NCBI GenBank assembly: GCA_025055295.1 | Contig: JANWWW010000004.1 | Location: forward strand, 1 to 50,383 | Source of the DNA: Deltaproteobacteria bacterium | GTDB taxonomy: Bacteria > Bdellovibrionota_C > UBA2361 > JANWWW01 | Reading direction: 5' to 3' | DNA length: 50,383 nucleotides | Shown: piece after piece, positions 24,819 to 34,018 of the stretch | Layout of the letters: the number at the start of each line of letters is the position of its first letter | Position numbering within the stretch: the stretch's first letter is position 1 | Translations under genes and position numbers: made by a program | The notes under the pieces: generated by a model | The model's input: only the letters and a program-made list of their open reading frames with translations | The model's database searches: none | Told to the model about the DNA's origin: nothing

Positions 24819-26015
24819 TTACCGAGGCAAGAAAGAATTTGTCACACGACTCAGCCTTATCGTATCGAAAAAAGCACGATATTTTACCAAATATTCAGTT
24901 ATGGTTGAGGCTACTGAATTAGGATTTTTTTGTATATCAATAAAAATTTTTCTTGCTGCGCTTTGAAACTGTTGCATAAGTCCTTTTCTTAAAACACAGG
25001 TTAAATCAGCTTGTAAGGTCCCCAGTACATCAATTTCTTTGTATCCTCGAGGGTCTTTATCTAAGATACTGTCCAAAATCATTCTTAGCGAAACAAAATC
25101 AGGAATAAATCCACTTTTGTCTCTTGTGTCAAGCGCTGCGCCAGCAAATTCCATCAATGAGAACAAGATGGAGTAACCTGGGTTTGGGCAAAAACCATGT
25201 TGAAAAAGAATAGCTTCCAGCTCAAATTTAAAATTTCTTTCTTGAACGGTACCCAGAGCATGATAAAACGCCCCTAACCTCATTCCATTTAAGCTTGCGT
25301 TTAGAAATGCCACCATATGCCCGACTTCGTGAAATATAAGAGGATCATAGAGCTCTTGGGCTAGTTCATCCTGCCCTTTCACATCAATTGCAAGCAAATC
25401 GCAAATTTCTCGAAAAGATCTAGCACTTAATACGGGGCTCAATGCAGTGTCTAATAAATCTTTTCTTGCATTGTCGTAAAGATATTTTATGAAAAATGCA
25501 TATTCTCTTAATCTGCGATCGGTGTCATGCCTTACAAATACTAACTGTCCGAAACACATTCCCAAAAAATGTCTTTCGCTTGAAACCACCGGAATCTCTC
25601 TGACAAAATAAACCGGAACTGCTCGTGGAATTTTAAGTCCCGCCTCGGTTAGACTGTGACAAGTTTCTTCCGGTGTTTCAAACGACCTAATTTCGTGCAT
25701 AGTTAGAATTCTGCCAACGCGAAAATGTTCTGAAAGGGTCTGTGATGAGTCTTGATCGCAGCAATAGGCAGGTAAAATAATAACCCCTTGGCGGGCAAGC
25801 TCTTGGATCGACGTCAAATCAGCTCGAGAAAAAGATTGCCTGGGAATTTCCTTAAAATCTATTCGTTCTAAAGTCTGGTCTTCACAAATTCCAGGAGGAG
25901 CGTTAGCAATAGCCTCGCTAACTAATCGCGATAGCTCATAATCAGCGGCTATTAATGATTCATAATCAACACCATCCGAGGATGGCTTTTTGTCAATGAC
26001 GAATTTTAAAACCAT
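24819..26015 (-). CDS. Orphan protein with HEVGH zinc-protease-like motif
   Basis: This 398-residue protein carries PLIFHEVGHMVAFLNA with H229, E230 and H233 in the HExxH arrangement of zincin metalloproteases. A possible third ligand is a Glu about 35 residues on (FKFELEAIL), the spacing seen in gluzincins. There is no signal peptide, so it would act in the cytoplasm. The first 120 residues and the C-terminal 120 do not match a family I know. It is a single gene with gaps of more than 400 bp on both sides. A peptidase role is inferred from the motif only. Confidence 0.65.
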   Translation of the reverse strand: MVLKFVIDKKPSSDGVDYESLIAADYELSRLVSEAIANAPPGICEDQTLERIDFKEIPRQSFSRADLTSIQELARQGVIILPAYCCDQDSSQTLSEHFRVGRILTMHEIRSFETPEETCHSLTEAGLKIPRAVPVYFVREIPVVSSERHFLGMCFGQLVFVRHDTDRRLREYAFFIKYLYDNARKDLLDTALSPVLSARSFREICDLLAIDVKGQDELAQELYDPLIFHEVGHMVAFLNASLNGMRLGAFYHALGTVQERNFKFELEAILFQHGFCPNPGYSILFSLMEFAGAALDTRDKSGFIPDFVSLRMILDSILDKDPRGYKEIDVLGTLQADLTCVLRKGLMQQFQSAARKIFIDIQKNPNSVASTITEYLVKYRAFFDTIRLSRVTNSFLPR

Positions 26016-27153
26016 ACGCGTTACATAATCGTTATGGCTCGTGGTTAAAATATTGAATACTTTGACTTTAAGTTTTAAGAACTGCAGTACAAGCTTACAT
26101 GTTGAAATATCCGTTTATCGCTCATTTTTTTGGTTTTTTTATAACCAAAATAATCTTGACAAGTTGTCGCAGCGAAGTTGGATACCATACCTTGTTTACT
26201 TTAACAAGAGTTTTTCCCTTTTTGTCAAACAAATTAAAAAGGCAAAATTTCATGATTTTTTGCTCGCTTTAGGAACGGTTGAATTAATCGCTAAATTCAC
26301 TATTGTTTCACTTTGATACTTTAACGTCTGCTAAAGTAATTGTATGCCACCAAAATGCTATAAGCTGCATTACCGGTATGCCTAGCCCTCTCCTTAATAT
26401 CGCAACAGACTAATCCGATAAGCGGCATCTATCGAAAACCCGCTTTTCTCCTTAAAATAAATGCGTTATAGCTTAAAAGATGTTTTACTCCAATACATGA
26501 TGCCTAAAAAGATTGGGTTGTTTTGAGTGTCTAGCTGCGTGGCACGACATAAACCAACTTTTCGGCTGAAATTTTGTTATCAATATTCGAAAACATCGCC
26601 AAGCGAAATTTTTTCGAGCAATTCTTGAGAGTAAATTCTCAAACTCTAAAAAAACGAAACTTCCCTAACCGATGAATGGTATAAAACTACTGCTGAGACA
26701 GCAAGTTAGTCATTTTGTTCGAAATCGCGTCATTTAAGTAACGTAATAGATAACACCGATTTATAATGATGGCACATATACTAAACAGACGGTCTAAGAC
26801 CACACGCTTTCCAAGGAGTATAGAACTTTACATGAAGTATGTCTTTTAAATCGCTTAAGTTTATCGCATCACAAAAGACAAGCAATAGATGGAGGAACTC
26901 GTATTTTGCAGCAATCTCAAGCGTTACAAAAGAAGGAACCAAAAGCTAGCCTAGAACCCTTCGGTTAGCGCGTTCAAATCGATGCTAAGACTGTTCAACA
27001 TCGCATAATCTACTTTTAGGTTGTTGGTTTAGATACCCATTATGTAGATATTAAGGATTGACATATGGGTTAAGGTGTAACTGTTGAAAGCAAACTAAAA
27101 CGACTTACTCATCAAACCTAGCAACTAGTATGTCAGTTATAGATTAAGATTAC
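26016..27153. other. Eroded gene-free region of about 1.1 kb
   Basis: No supported gene in this stretch. The only sizeable frame (26041-26316, 91 codons, GTG start) is Phe/Lys-rich and has no recognisable domain, so I leave it uncalled. Stops are frequent in all frames elsewhere. The second half contains short open pieces such as YFAAISSVTKEGT and VDIKD that may be fragments of dead genes, but none can be identified. Confidence 0.45.
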
Positions 27154-27179
27154 TTGACAAAATTGGTTTAAAATTTAAT
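27154..27179 (+). promoter_or_regulatory. Putative promoter of queG
   Basis: A perfect -35 TTGACA (27154-27159) is followed by TTTAAT (27174-27179, five of six -10 positions) with a short 14-bp spacer, about 38 bp before the queG ATG. Confidence 0.45.
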
Positions 27180-27217
27180 AACAAATCGCGACCAACATCA
27201 TCCGTGGAATAAATTGG

Positions 27218-28294
27218 ATGAAAAAAGACTTTTTAAGGCGTATTGAAGAGTTAGCAAATAGAGAAGGCTTTGTGTTTTTGGGCTGTTCTCCTATAACGTC
27301 AGTCTCATCGGACGTGTTTGATCGTTTTACATACTGGTTAAACGAGGGTTTTGGCGGGTCCATGGCTTATCTTAGCAAAGTCAAGCAAGACCTTCGAGAA
27401 ATAATTGACTGGGCTGTCTCTGTTTTTGTATTTGCTTGGCTGTACCCGCGTTATGAGTCGCAGTCACGTTATGGATTTGGCAGGATTGCAAGCTATGCAT
27501 TGTGGAGAGATTACCACAGAGTCTTCAAGAAACGGCTATTGAAACTTGGCAAAAACTTGACTGATGAATTCCCGGGTTTAAGATTTAAATGTATAACTGA
27601 TGCTTTTCCCATTTTAGAAAAAGCTTTGGCTCTTCAGGTTGACAGTGAAAAGTTGTTTATGGGCAAAAACACACTGTTAATTCACAAAAATTTTGGCTCG
27701 TTTTTTTTGCTTGGAGAAATTGTAACGAACATGAAAGTAACGCAAGTTAATTCATTTCGATACGATAATAACAAACTGGGCTGTGGGAATTGTGTTAAAT
27801 GTGTGACTGAGTGTCCGACTAATGCCCTTAATGGCTGTTTTATCGACGCGCGAAAATGCATCAGCTACCTTACAATTGAATACAAAGGGCCTTTTAATTT
27901 AGAGCAAATGCGAAATGTCGGCGACTGGTTGTTTGGTTGCGATATTTGTCAACAAGTTTGCCCTTTCAATCATAAAATCAAAGGAAAAAATTTTTGCTCG
28001 TTTTTGCAAACTGATTTGCGTGTGACACCTTCTTTTTCGCTAATTGAGGTTTTGAGTTTAAATGAAGAAAAATTCAAATCCTTGTTCATGGGAACGCCAG
28101 TTCTACGAGCTGGATTAGAAGGTTTCCAAAGAAACGCGATAGCGGTTTGTTTTAATCAAGGCTTTCAAGAGGCTCTGCCTATGATAAGAAATTTAACGAA
28201 ATCTGACTCCGATACAGTAAATCAAACTGCATCTTTAGCACTGTCAAAGTGGAAGGTTCGATCAGTTCCAACAAAATTAGTCGTTATTAATTGA
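27218..28294 (+). CDS. queG: Epoxyqueuosine reductase
   Basis: QueG performs the last step of queuosine synthesis, reducing epoxyqueuosine in tRNAs with GUN anticodons, using cobalamin and two 4Fe-4S clusters. The cluster ligands are visible: C189xxC192xxC195xxxC199 (CGNCVKCVTECP) and C241xxC244xxxC248 (CDICQQVCPF), plus C214. The active-site segment is ITDAFPILEKALAL followed by FMGKNTLLI. The C-terminal HEAT-like part (FQRNAIAVCFNQG) is present. Length (358) is normal. It stands alone between eroded regions, so it is likely kept under selection. tRNA-His in this window would be one of its substrates. Confidence 0.95.
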   Translation: MKKDFLRRIEELANREGFVFLGCSPITSVSSDVFDRFTYWLNEGFGGSMAYLSKVKQDLREIIDWAVSVFVFAWLYPRYESQSRYGFGRIASYALWRDYHRVFKKRLLKLGKNLTDEFPGLRFKCITDAFPILEKALALQVDSEKLFMGKNTLLIHKNFGSFFLLGEIVTNMKVTQVNSFRYDNNKLGCGNCVKCVTECPTNALNGCFIDARKCISYLTIEYKGPFNLEQMRNVGDWLFGCDICQQVCPFNHKIKGKNFCSFLQTDLRVTPSFSLIEVLSLNEEKFKSLFMGTPVLRAGLEGFQRNAIAVCFNQGFQEALPMIRNLTKSDSDTVNQTASLALSKWKVRSVPTKLVVIN

Positions 28295-29198
28295 AAAGTT
28301 TAGGTCAAAGCAAGCTCACAAGTTGTTGATATTCCAAAGTTTTTGGAAATTTGAATGCTTTGAGGAAAGACCACAGTTGATGGATGCTCGGGATAAACTT
28401 CTAGTTATGCGATGCTTATCAAAAACAGCTTTGATCTATGACTTTTCTGTGTATAACTTGGACTAAGTCGCTAAATACTTCTTTTTGCTGTTCTATTTTG
28501 AAACAAGACATTAACAATTAATTGGGTTTCTCGTTCTCCGAGAAAGGCTAATTATCTAAAAGGTGAAACAAAAAACTATTGGAGATGATTTTATAATTGT
28601 ACGGCATCAGGACAACTGCGTAAACCTTTATAAATACTAATCAATATCGTACGTACGGTTCCTAAAAGAACGTCTATTAAGCCTATTTGCTAATGAGCAT
28701 CAGGTCAGGCATGCATAAAATTATTTCTAGTCGATATAGCGGGAAAGTCGCACACCAAATACTTGAAGCTTTGGGTATAACTTTACCTCAAAATCGTAGA
28801 TATTGGTAGTGATCTTAACAGATGGGGTGTGATCATATGAGAAGAGAAGGAACTCCTACCAGGGTTAAATTTGCGACAAAAATTTGTCTTGAAAAAAACT
28901 ATCAACAGATAGCGTCAAAGAGGCTTAAATTCAAAGCCGGGTCGTCAAAGGTGGAGAAATATTTTGATATCGACTTTTCATGTAAGGACTTAAATGAAGT
29001 TTTTTTGCGGTTGGCATACTCAACAAGCCGACGAATTTTTTTTAAGCAGGATGTAAAAATAGATTGATAAGAATTTGTAACGTAATTGCAAACGATAACA
29101 CTATATACTGTTGAAAGATTATGTGAAATTTACAACATCAGCGCCAACTCAACACGTAAGTTCTACAGAACTCGCTAAAATTATCATGAACGTCTTTT
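28295..29198. other. Eroded region with two short uncertain frames
   Basis: About 900 bp without a firm gene. Two frames are worth recording: 28693-28809 (38 codons, ISSRYSGKVAHQILEALG) and 28822-29067 (81 codons, Lys/Arg-rich, FDIDFSCKDLNEVFLRLAY). They are in the same frame but separated by several stops, so they may be pieces of one dead gene. Neither is recognised. Confidence 0.4.
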
Positions 29199-29828
29199 TA
29201 TTTGTGTAACTTTGACTTTTAGCATGTGGTAATAGAATATCGAAGGAGGAACAAGCCAAGATTGTATGGAGGCGCTGAAAAGGTTTTTACGAAAACCCCT
29301 AGCTTTGCAAGGAGGCCGTCATTGGGACTAAAAAATACCAAAGAAACCCCGAACGAAGGAACTACTGTAATGGTACTTACAAAAGACTTGTTAAAACAAC
29401 CCTGGGTGACATCGAAATTAAAATACCTCGTGACAGAAATAATAGTGAGTATAAACTAGTGTTATTAAAAAGAAGAAAAAGAGGTTTTATGAGATTACAG
29501 GAAGAAAGTGTTCCCCTTTCCAGAGATGGGGCTTAAGGAGTTAAAGGCTAAGTGGAATGGGAAGTATCCAGATGTAGTGCGTATGTGGGAGAAGGACTTT
29601 CAATCTATAACATCTTTTTTCAAGTATCTATCTGTTTGAGTTTAGAAGACTTATTGCGACTACTAATGTTATTGAGAGTGTCAACAGCAAGTTAAGGAAG
29701 GTCTTGTATGCCAAGGGGTCTATGCCTCAAGAGAGGCTGTTAAGGTATGTTATGGTATTTACTTAGACCTTTATAAAAGGTGGTCGAGGGACGGTATTCC
29801 TAAATTCGGCGTTTTATGCTTGTTTTAA
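29199..29828 (+). pseudogene. IS256-family transposase relic, copy 1 (internally deleted)
   Basis: Translating by eye in shifting frames recovers both ends of a mutator/IS256-type transposase. The N-terminal part from 29327 reads TKKYQRNPERRNYCNGTYK, then LGDIEIKIPRDRNN, matching the family's RNGYxxKTLKTxxGEIELEVPRDRxG. The C-terminal part reads KAKWNGKYPDVVRMWEKDF, TSFFKY, FRRLIATTNVIESVNSKL, then, after a frameshift, YLDLYKRWSRDGIPKFGVL. The catalytic core between them is gone. Stops and shifts are frequent, so it is dead. The left edge TTTGTGTAACTTTGA resembles the second copy's edge and may be the inner terminal repeat. ORF-track frame 29226-29459 runs through it in the wrong frame. Confidence 0.85.
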
Positions 29829-29895
29829 ATTTAGAGTCAGTTTGAGCAAAAAAATTTTGTTTTAAGCCTAGCAAAAATTGAACTTTTAAACGAAG

Positions 29896-30063
29896 ATGAC
29901 AAATAAGATCATAATTTTCAAAGAAAAACATTTTATTTTTTCGCTCGTTTTAATATCGCGCATTTTTCTTAGGGGCATATTACTTTTTGTATATCTTTTA
30001 TGTATTAAAAAGCTTGTTAAAGAAGTGGCGATCTTGGTCGAAGCCCAAAGGCGGGAAAGTTAA
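29896..30063 (+). CDS. Possible 55-residue membrane peptide
   Basis: The frame from ATG 29896 encodes a short basic N-terminus, a hydrophobic helix (FSLVLISRIFLRGILLFVYLL) and a charged tail. GAAG just before the start is a poor Shine-Dalgarno. It lies right after the IS256 relic and before the frameshifted gene at 30247. It may be real, a fragment, or chance; there is no further support. Confidence 0.25.
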   Translation: MTNKIIIFKEKHFIFSLVLISRIFLRGILLFVYLLCIKKLVKEVAILVEAQRRES

Positions 30064-30246
30064 AAAAGGGTGCTTAGAAAATATTGTGTCCGATGAGGCT
30101 AACAATCAGGTCAAAGTCAAAGAATTATAACTATAAGGTAATTTTTCTCGATAAGTTCTAATAGTATTTTTTTAAAAATATCCGGCTTTCCAAGATAAGT
30201 GGGAGAGTTAATTTGATTAGTTTATGATTTAGTCTTCAGGGACACT

Positions 30247-30751
30247 ATGACTCCAAGTATACTGGATATGTCTTGTCATTTGCTTAAGTATTTAATAACA
30301 GGCCTTTCGGGCTTCATCATCAGCTTAATTTTAGCCATCGTTTTATTTAATCTTGCGACATTTAATTCGAAAAATTTTGGAGTAGTTTTTTTTTGATATA
30401 GATCTCACTAAGGGGAAAGTTACCTTGAGTGTACATCCAGCAAGGGAAATAGAAATCGTTTTTCCTCTACCATTTTCGCTGAAAACCTTTACAGCTGGTA
30501 AAAGGATCGAAAATTTCGATTATCACAAAAACATAGAAAGTCCAGAAGATTTCACGCTCGAACAATTTCCGTCAGTCAAAGTAATGCCTCAATTGCATTG
30601 GTTGATACTGTATGCCTTGTCTGGGGCGCTTGTAAGGTTAACTCATAGCTGGAAAACCTTTCTAATGGTCGAAACGTTTATGATTATATGGTTAGGCAGT
30701 TTCCTTCGGGTAGCAAATTTTTATTATCCTCTGTTTTTTAATTTTCTTTGA
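30247..30751 (+). pseudogene. Membrane protein gene split by a +1 shift at a run of nine T
   Basis: ATG 30247 has a good Shine-Dalgarno (AGGGA, 5 bp). It encodes a membrane helix (YLITGLSGFIISLILAIVLF) and runs to a TGA inside the T9 tract at 30386-30394. Removing one T joins it smoothly to the next frame, GVVFFDIDLTKGKVTLSVHP, which continues as the ORF-track frame 30425-30751 and ends in two hydrophobic segments (WLILYALSGALVRL, FMIIWLGSFLRVANF). The joined product would be about 168 residues. The downstream part could also start alone at TTG 30425, which has AAGGGG upstream. It overlaps the glycosyltransferase start by 4 bp. It could be a mutation, a phase-variable switch, slippage, or a sequencing error. 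Confidence 0.55.
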
Positions 30752-32340
30752 CATTATTTTGGATCATAAACAAGGTAGTTTTTAGACCTAATGGGTTAAT
30801 AGTATCAAATCGATTTTCTTGCTTATTATTTACTATATTAATTTTCGCTTGCGCCATGTTCGCTGTTATGGGTTTTTATTACAGACTCGGATTAATAAAC
30901 CGGGCGGAAAAATTTTTGGACCATTCGGATGAACCTAAAATGATAAATCTAGTTTCTGCTTATCCTAGCTCAAATGCCAAAAAATTGATAGACCGAGGAC
31001 GTGGCATCTTTAAGCATCCTCCTACTACCGCCAAGTTTCTGGCTTTTGCATCTAAACACACACAGTGGAAATTAGGCTTCAGACAGAAACTGAGACTAAT
31101 TAACTACATTGTGGGATTGTCATTTGTTCTTATTGTGTCCGGCATTTGCTTTCAGACCTCTGGATATTCAGGATTTTTCCTTGGCATGGCTTTGACCGGG
31201 ACATCGATACTTTCGAGTCTGAGTTCTTTGTTTTTGTGGAACGATATTTACATATCATTTTTCACAGCTTGCTTCTGTTTTTCTTTGATTTGGTTTCTAA
31301 AGACTCAAACTCCTATTTTTTTGCAGCTCGTCTCTTTTTTTGCGGTTCTCTCTGCTATTTTTAAGTATTCAGGATTAATTAACCTACTACTCGGCATTTT
31401 GTGCATGTTTTTTTGCGCTAATCATGTAAAACAATCTCTTAAAAATTTGCTCCATTACACGATTGGAGTTGTATTAGGGCTGATATTCGCCTTCATTGTG
31501 GTGCCTGAAATTTTCATACACGGTTGGAAAACAATTGCTGGACTTTTGTTTGAGCTTGACAGAGGTCTAATCGAACATTTTGGTTTTAAAATTCCGGCGA
31601 TCGATTATCTCGGTCTTTTCATGTTAAAAAACGTTTTTTTCAATTACGAAAGTCCATTTTTTGGCTTTTTTGCAGTGTTTGCTTTGATTTACGGGATAAA
31701 AAACCGGAACAACAAAATTATTTTTGTCCTGACAATCTGTTTTCTGGTTAACTTAATCTTGTTTGAAATTAGTTCTGGTAAGCCGGTTCCGCAATACCAT
31801 AGATATATGTTGCCTTCATATGTGTTTCTAATACCACTAATATCCCATGCCTTGGTAGCGTACTGGAACAATTTATGCTTTGTTCTTCTGCCGGTATTGG
31901 CTTTGTTGCTTATTGATAACCTGCGGACTCTTAGAGAATTGTCAGTTTGGCAAAAAGCAACGGAGTTTAAAAGAGAGCAATTTAAAAACATGTATCTAGC
32001 AAGTTGCGAGAGGACGCTTGCAAAATGCACCTTTATAAACAAATTCAATCCGTCTAAGTCTCTAAAGCTGTCCGAAGAAACTAGAAGCGTGGCTTATGCA
32101 ATCACCGATTTTGCTTTAAAGCGGTATTTTGAGGCCCGGCTCAACACCATGCGCCAGTTAGAATTACAGAAAATCTACGTCCTGTTAAGACACTCCAGAT
32201 CACTTAATGTCATTAAGCCTAAAAACGGCTCCAAACCGTTTCTTAATCCAGCTGTTTTCATTTATGAGCTTAATAACCCTAGGGCTGTCATTTCTGCTCT
32301 CAAATTTTTAGACAATGCTAAAGCAAAGTTGATTAACTGA
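30748..32340 (+). CDS. GT39/ArnT-like membrane glycosyltransferase
   Basis: This 530-residue polytopic protein has about ten or more membrane helices. After the first helix comes a loop with LDHSDEPKMI and, 40 residues on, FKHPPTTAKFLAF. This is the acidic DxDE ... HPP layout of GT-C fold transferases (PMT/ArnT/GT39 type), which take sugars from polyprenyl-phosphate carriers and attach them to proteins or lipids on the outer face of the membrane. PVPQYHRYMLPSYVFLIPL near residue 350 matches the family's HPRYLLPxxP loop. The start TTG 30748 overlaps the upstream broken gene. The lipid-linked sugar could relate to the UbiA product; that is speculation. Confidence 0.75.
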   Translation: MTLFWIINKVVFRPNGLIVSNRFSCLLFTILIFACAMFAVMGFYYRLGLINRAEKFLDHSDEPKMINLVSAYPSSNAKKLIDRGRGIFKHPPTTAKFLAFASKHTQWKLGFRQKLRLINYIVGLSFVLIVSGICFQTSGYSGFFLGMALTGTSILSSLSSLFLWNDIYISFFTACFCFSLIWFLKTQTPIFLQLVSFFAVLSAIFKYSGLINLLLGILCMFFCANHVKQSLKNLLHYTIGVVLGLIFAFIVVPEIFIHGWKTIAGLLFELDRGLIEHFGFKIPAIDYLGLFMLKNVFFNYESPFFGFFAVFALIYGIKNRNNKIIFVLTICFLVNLILFEISSGKPVPQYHRYMLPSYVFLIPLISHALVAYWNNLCFVLLPVLALLLIDNLRTLRELSVWQKATEFKREQFKNMYLASCERTLAKCTFINKFNPSKSLKLSEETRSVAYAITDFALKRYFEARLNTMRQLELQKIYVLLRHSRSLNVIKPKNGSKPFLNPAVFIYELNNPRAVISALKFLDNAKAKLIN

Positions 32341-32747
32341 TTATCGGATTATTAAACCAACTTGACTTAAAGGTTAAATTAAGGCTAGGATGACTAATGA
32401 TAGCAAGTTTAAGACACGTTTTTTATCATTAACAAACCAATTTTTAATCCACAGAGAAGTTATCGCTTTCTCAGAGCAGATCAGTCTGCGTTATGGTTTT
32501 TAGAAGATATATGAAGCAGAATAATTTCTATTTCAAAAGGTTATTCAGTGGCATGTGGCCTAAAGGGTGTGTTTGAGGTTTTCGGTTTGTGTTTAACGGA
32601 AAATTTGCTGGGGCATCGGATCACTTAAACTGGCTAGTTTGAGATCTAAAGTTTAAAAAATTTGATATCTTACAAATTAAATATCTATTATTTCTCTAAA
32701 ATCAAAACCAGATTTAGTCATACAATTTTTTCGATTATGACTTTTCC
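32341..32747. other. Gene-free stretch
   Basis: About 400 bp between the ends of two convergent genes. No frame, IS fragment or clear terminator hairpin is visible. Confidence 0.45.
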
Positions 32748-33968
32748 TTAGTCTTCTTTTTTAACTATTGGGTCTAAAATTGGCACTAAACATGCAATCT
32801 TAACCAATCGTTCAATGATTTCTTTGTCTAAGATCGTGTCCTGGTCAACCAGTTTTCTACCTTCAAAGTCTACAATGGGTTTGGCGGTTTTAAGACCTTG
32901 CTTGAGATCTTTTAGGTCCACCACTTGTTCATCTGGCATTAGGGGGTCATTAATAACATGAAAAATTTTTCGTATCTGATCTTTAGATAATTTTTTAGGG
33001 CTTGCTAAAACTTTTGCAATTCTGTCGCTTATAACTTCTGCTATAAAATCCGTAACCGCTTCTTTGATGCTTGGCTCAACATTTGGCTCTTGAGACAAGG
33101 AATTTAAAAGCAGATAAGCACCGTTGGGTCTAAATACACCTCGTGGAAAACACGATAGATATACTTCTTTGGCCATTAAATATACGATTTCAATCTGTGT
33201 AAGATTAACCTTTTGACCCTCAAGGAAGCTGGCTATCCTATGAATTGATTCGGTCAAACGTTCGTTCTTTAGTCTTATGCTTGTCATGATCGCAACATCC
33301 TTCAAACGAGATATGGTCTTCCCACTCGTTTTTTTTTCCGATACGAATTCCCAAATCCCGTGTCGAAAGCCTATACCAGTCACGAAATGCAAAAAACCGA
33401 GATCCTTTACATAGTCGGCATTTAATTTAGACATAATGCCGGCTCCTATAAGGGAAAATCGTTTCAAGTTTATGAGATTTTTTTCAGTTATGTCAGACAA
33501 ATGCTCGTCTAAGAAACGAGTTTCAGTGTGATTTGAACAAAACATAGTCCAAGAAATTTTGTTCAAATTTGAATTTCGCAGAATGGCCTTTGTGAAATTT
33601 ACCGATGGTTTTGATTTGTGGCTCTCCTGCCACCATGAAAAATAAGAAATGATTTCCTCCGCTAAGGCGGAAATTGAGTGTTGTTTGGGAAAGTATTGGG
33701 CTTTAACGTTAACTGCAGCCAAGTCGTTTAAAGTTTTGTTGTTTAAAACGGCGATTGGTAGCGCCTGAAGAAAGGAGGCATATTTTTGAAGATCTAGGTC
33801 GTCGGTTTCAACGATCACAAGTCCTTTTTGCTTGTCTTCATTGACCCGCTCAAAAAATTGGTCATCTAGAGCGCAAAGCTCGGCTTTTAAACCAAAACTG
33901 TAAAATTTCTGCAATAAGTCCTCCGTTGATTTTGACTCGCCTACTACGTAAATGGAAAATTTCTCCAC
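32748..33968 (-). CDS. Degenerate receiver-like domain with unknown helical C-terminus
   Basis: The first 110 residues alternate strands and helices as in a response-regulator receiver: FSIYVVGES, GLKAELCAL, GLVIVETDDLDL, LPIAVLNNKT, and FPKQHSISALAEEIISYF. The usual acidic pair near strand 1 and the conserved Lys are not in place, so phosphorylation is doubtful. Residues 125-406 are mostly helical and contain no DNA-binding, GGDEF or HD motif that I can identify. A good Shine-Dalgarno (GGTGGAGAA) precedes ATG 33968. It is divergent from pepA with 50 bp between the starts. A signalling role is a guess from the receiver-like fold. Confidence 0.6.
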   Translation of the reverse strand: MEKFSIYVVGESKSTEDLLQKFYSFGLKAELCALDDQFFERVNEDKQKGLVIVETDDLDLQKYASFLQALPIAVLNNKTLNDLAAVNVKAQYFPKQHSISALAEEIISYFSWWQESHKSKPSVNFTKAILRNSNLNKISWTMFCSNHTETRFLDEHLSDITEKNLINLKRFSLIGAGIMSKLNADYVKDLGFLHFVTGIGFRHGIWEFVSEKKTSGKTISRLKDVAIMTSIRLKNERLTESIHRIASFLEGQKVNLTQIEIVYLMAKEVYLSCFPRGVFRPNGAYLLLNSLSQEPNVEPSIKEAVTDFIAEVISDRIAKVLASPKKLSKDQIRKIFHVINDPLMPDEQVVDLKDLKQGLKTAKPIVDFEGRKLVDQDTILDKEIIERLVKIACLVPILDPIVKKED

Positions 33969-34018
33969 CCTGATAGAGTTTAATCGGAAATTTTTCTAAA
34001 ATACTTTAAGACTTTTGA

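Noticed and set aside
26041-26316. 91-codon ORF with GTG start
   Set aside because: No domain, weak start, low-complexity Phe/Lys composition, and it lies in an eroded region.
29226-29459. 77-codon ORF listed on the track
   Set aside because: It runs in the wrong frame through IS256 relic 1; the transposase-like reading is in a different frame.
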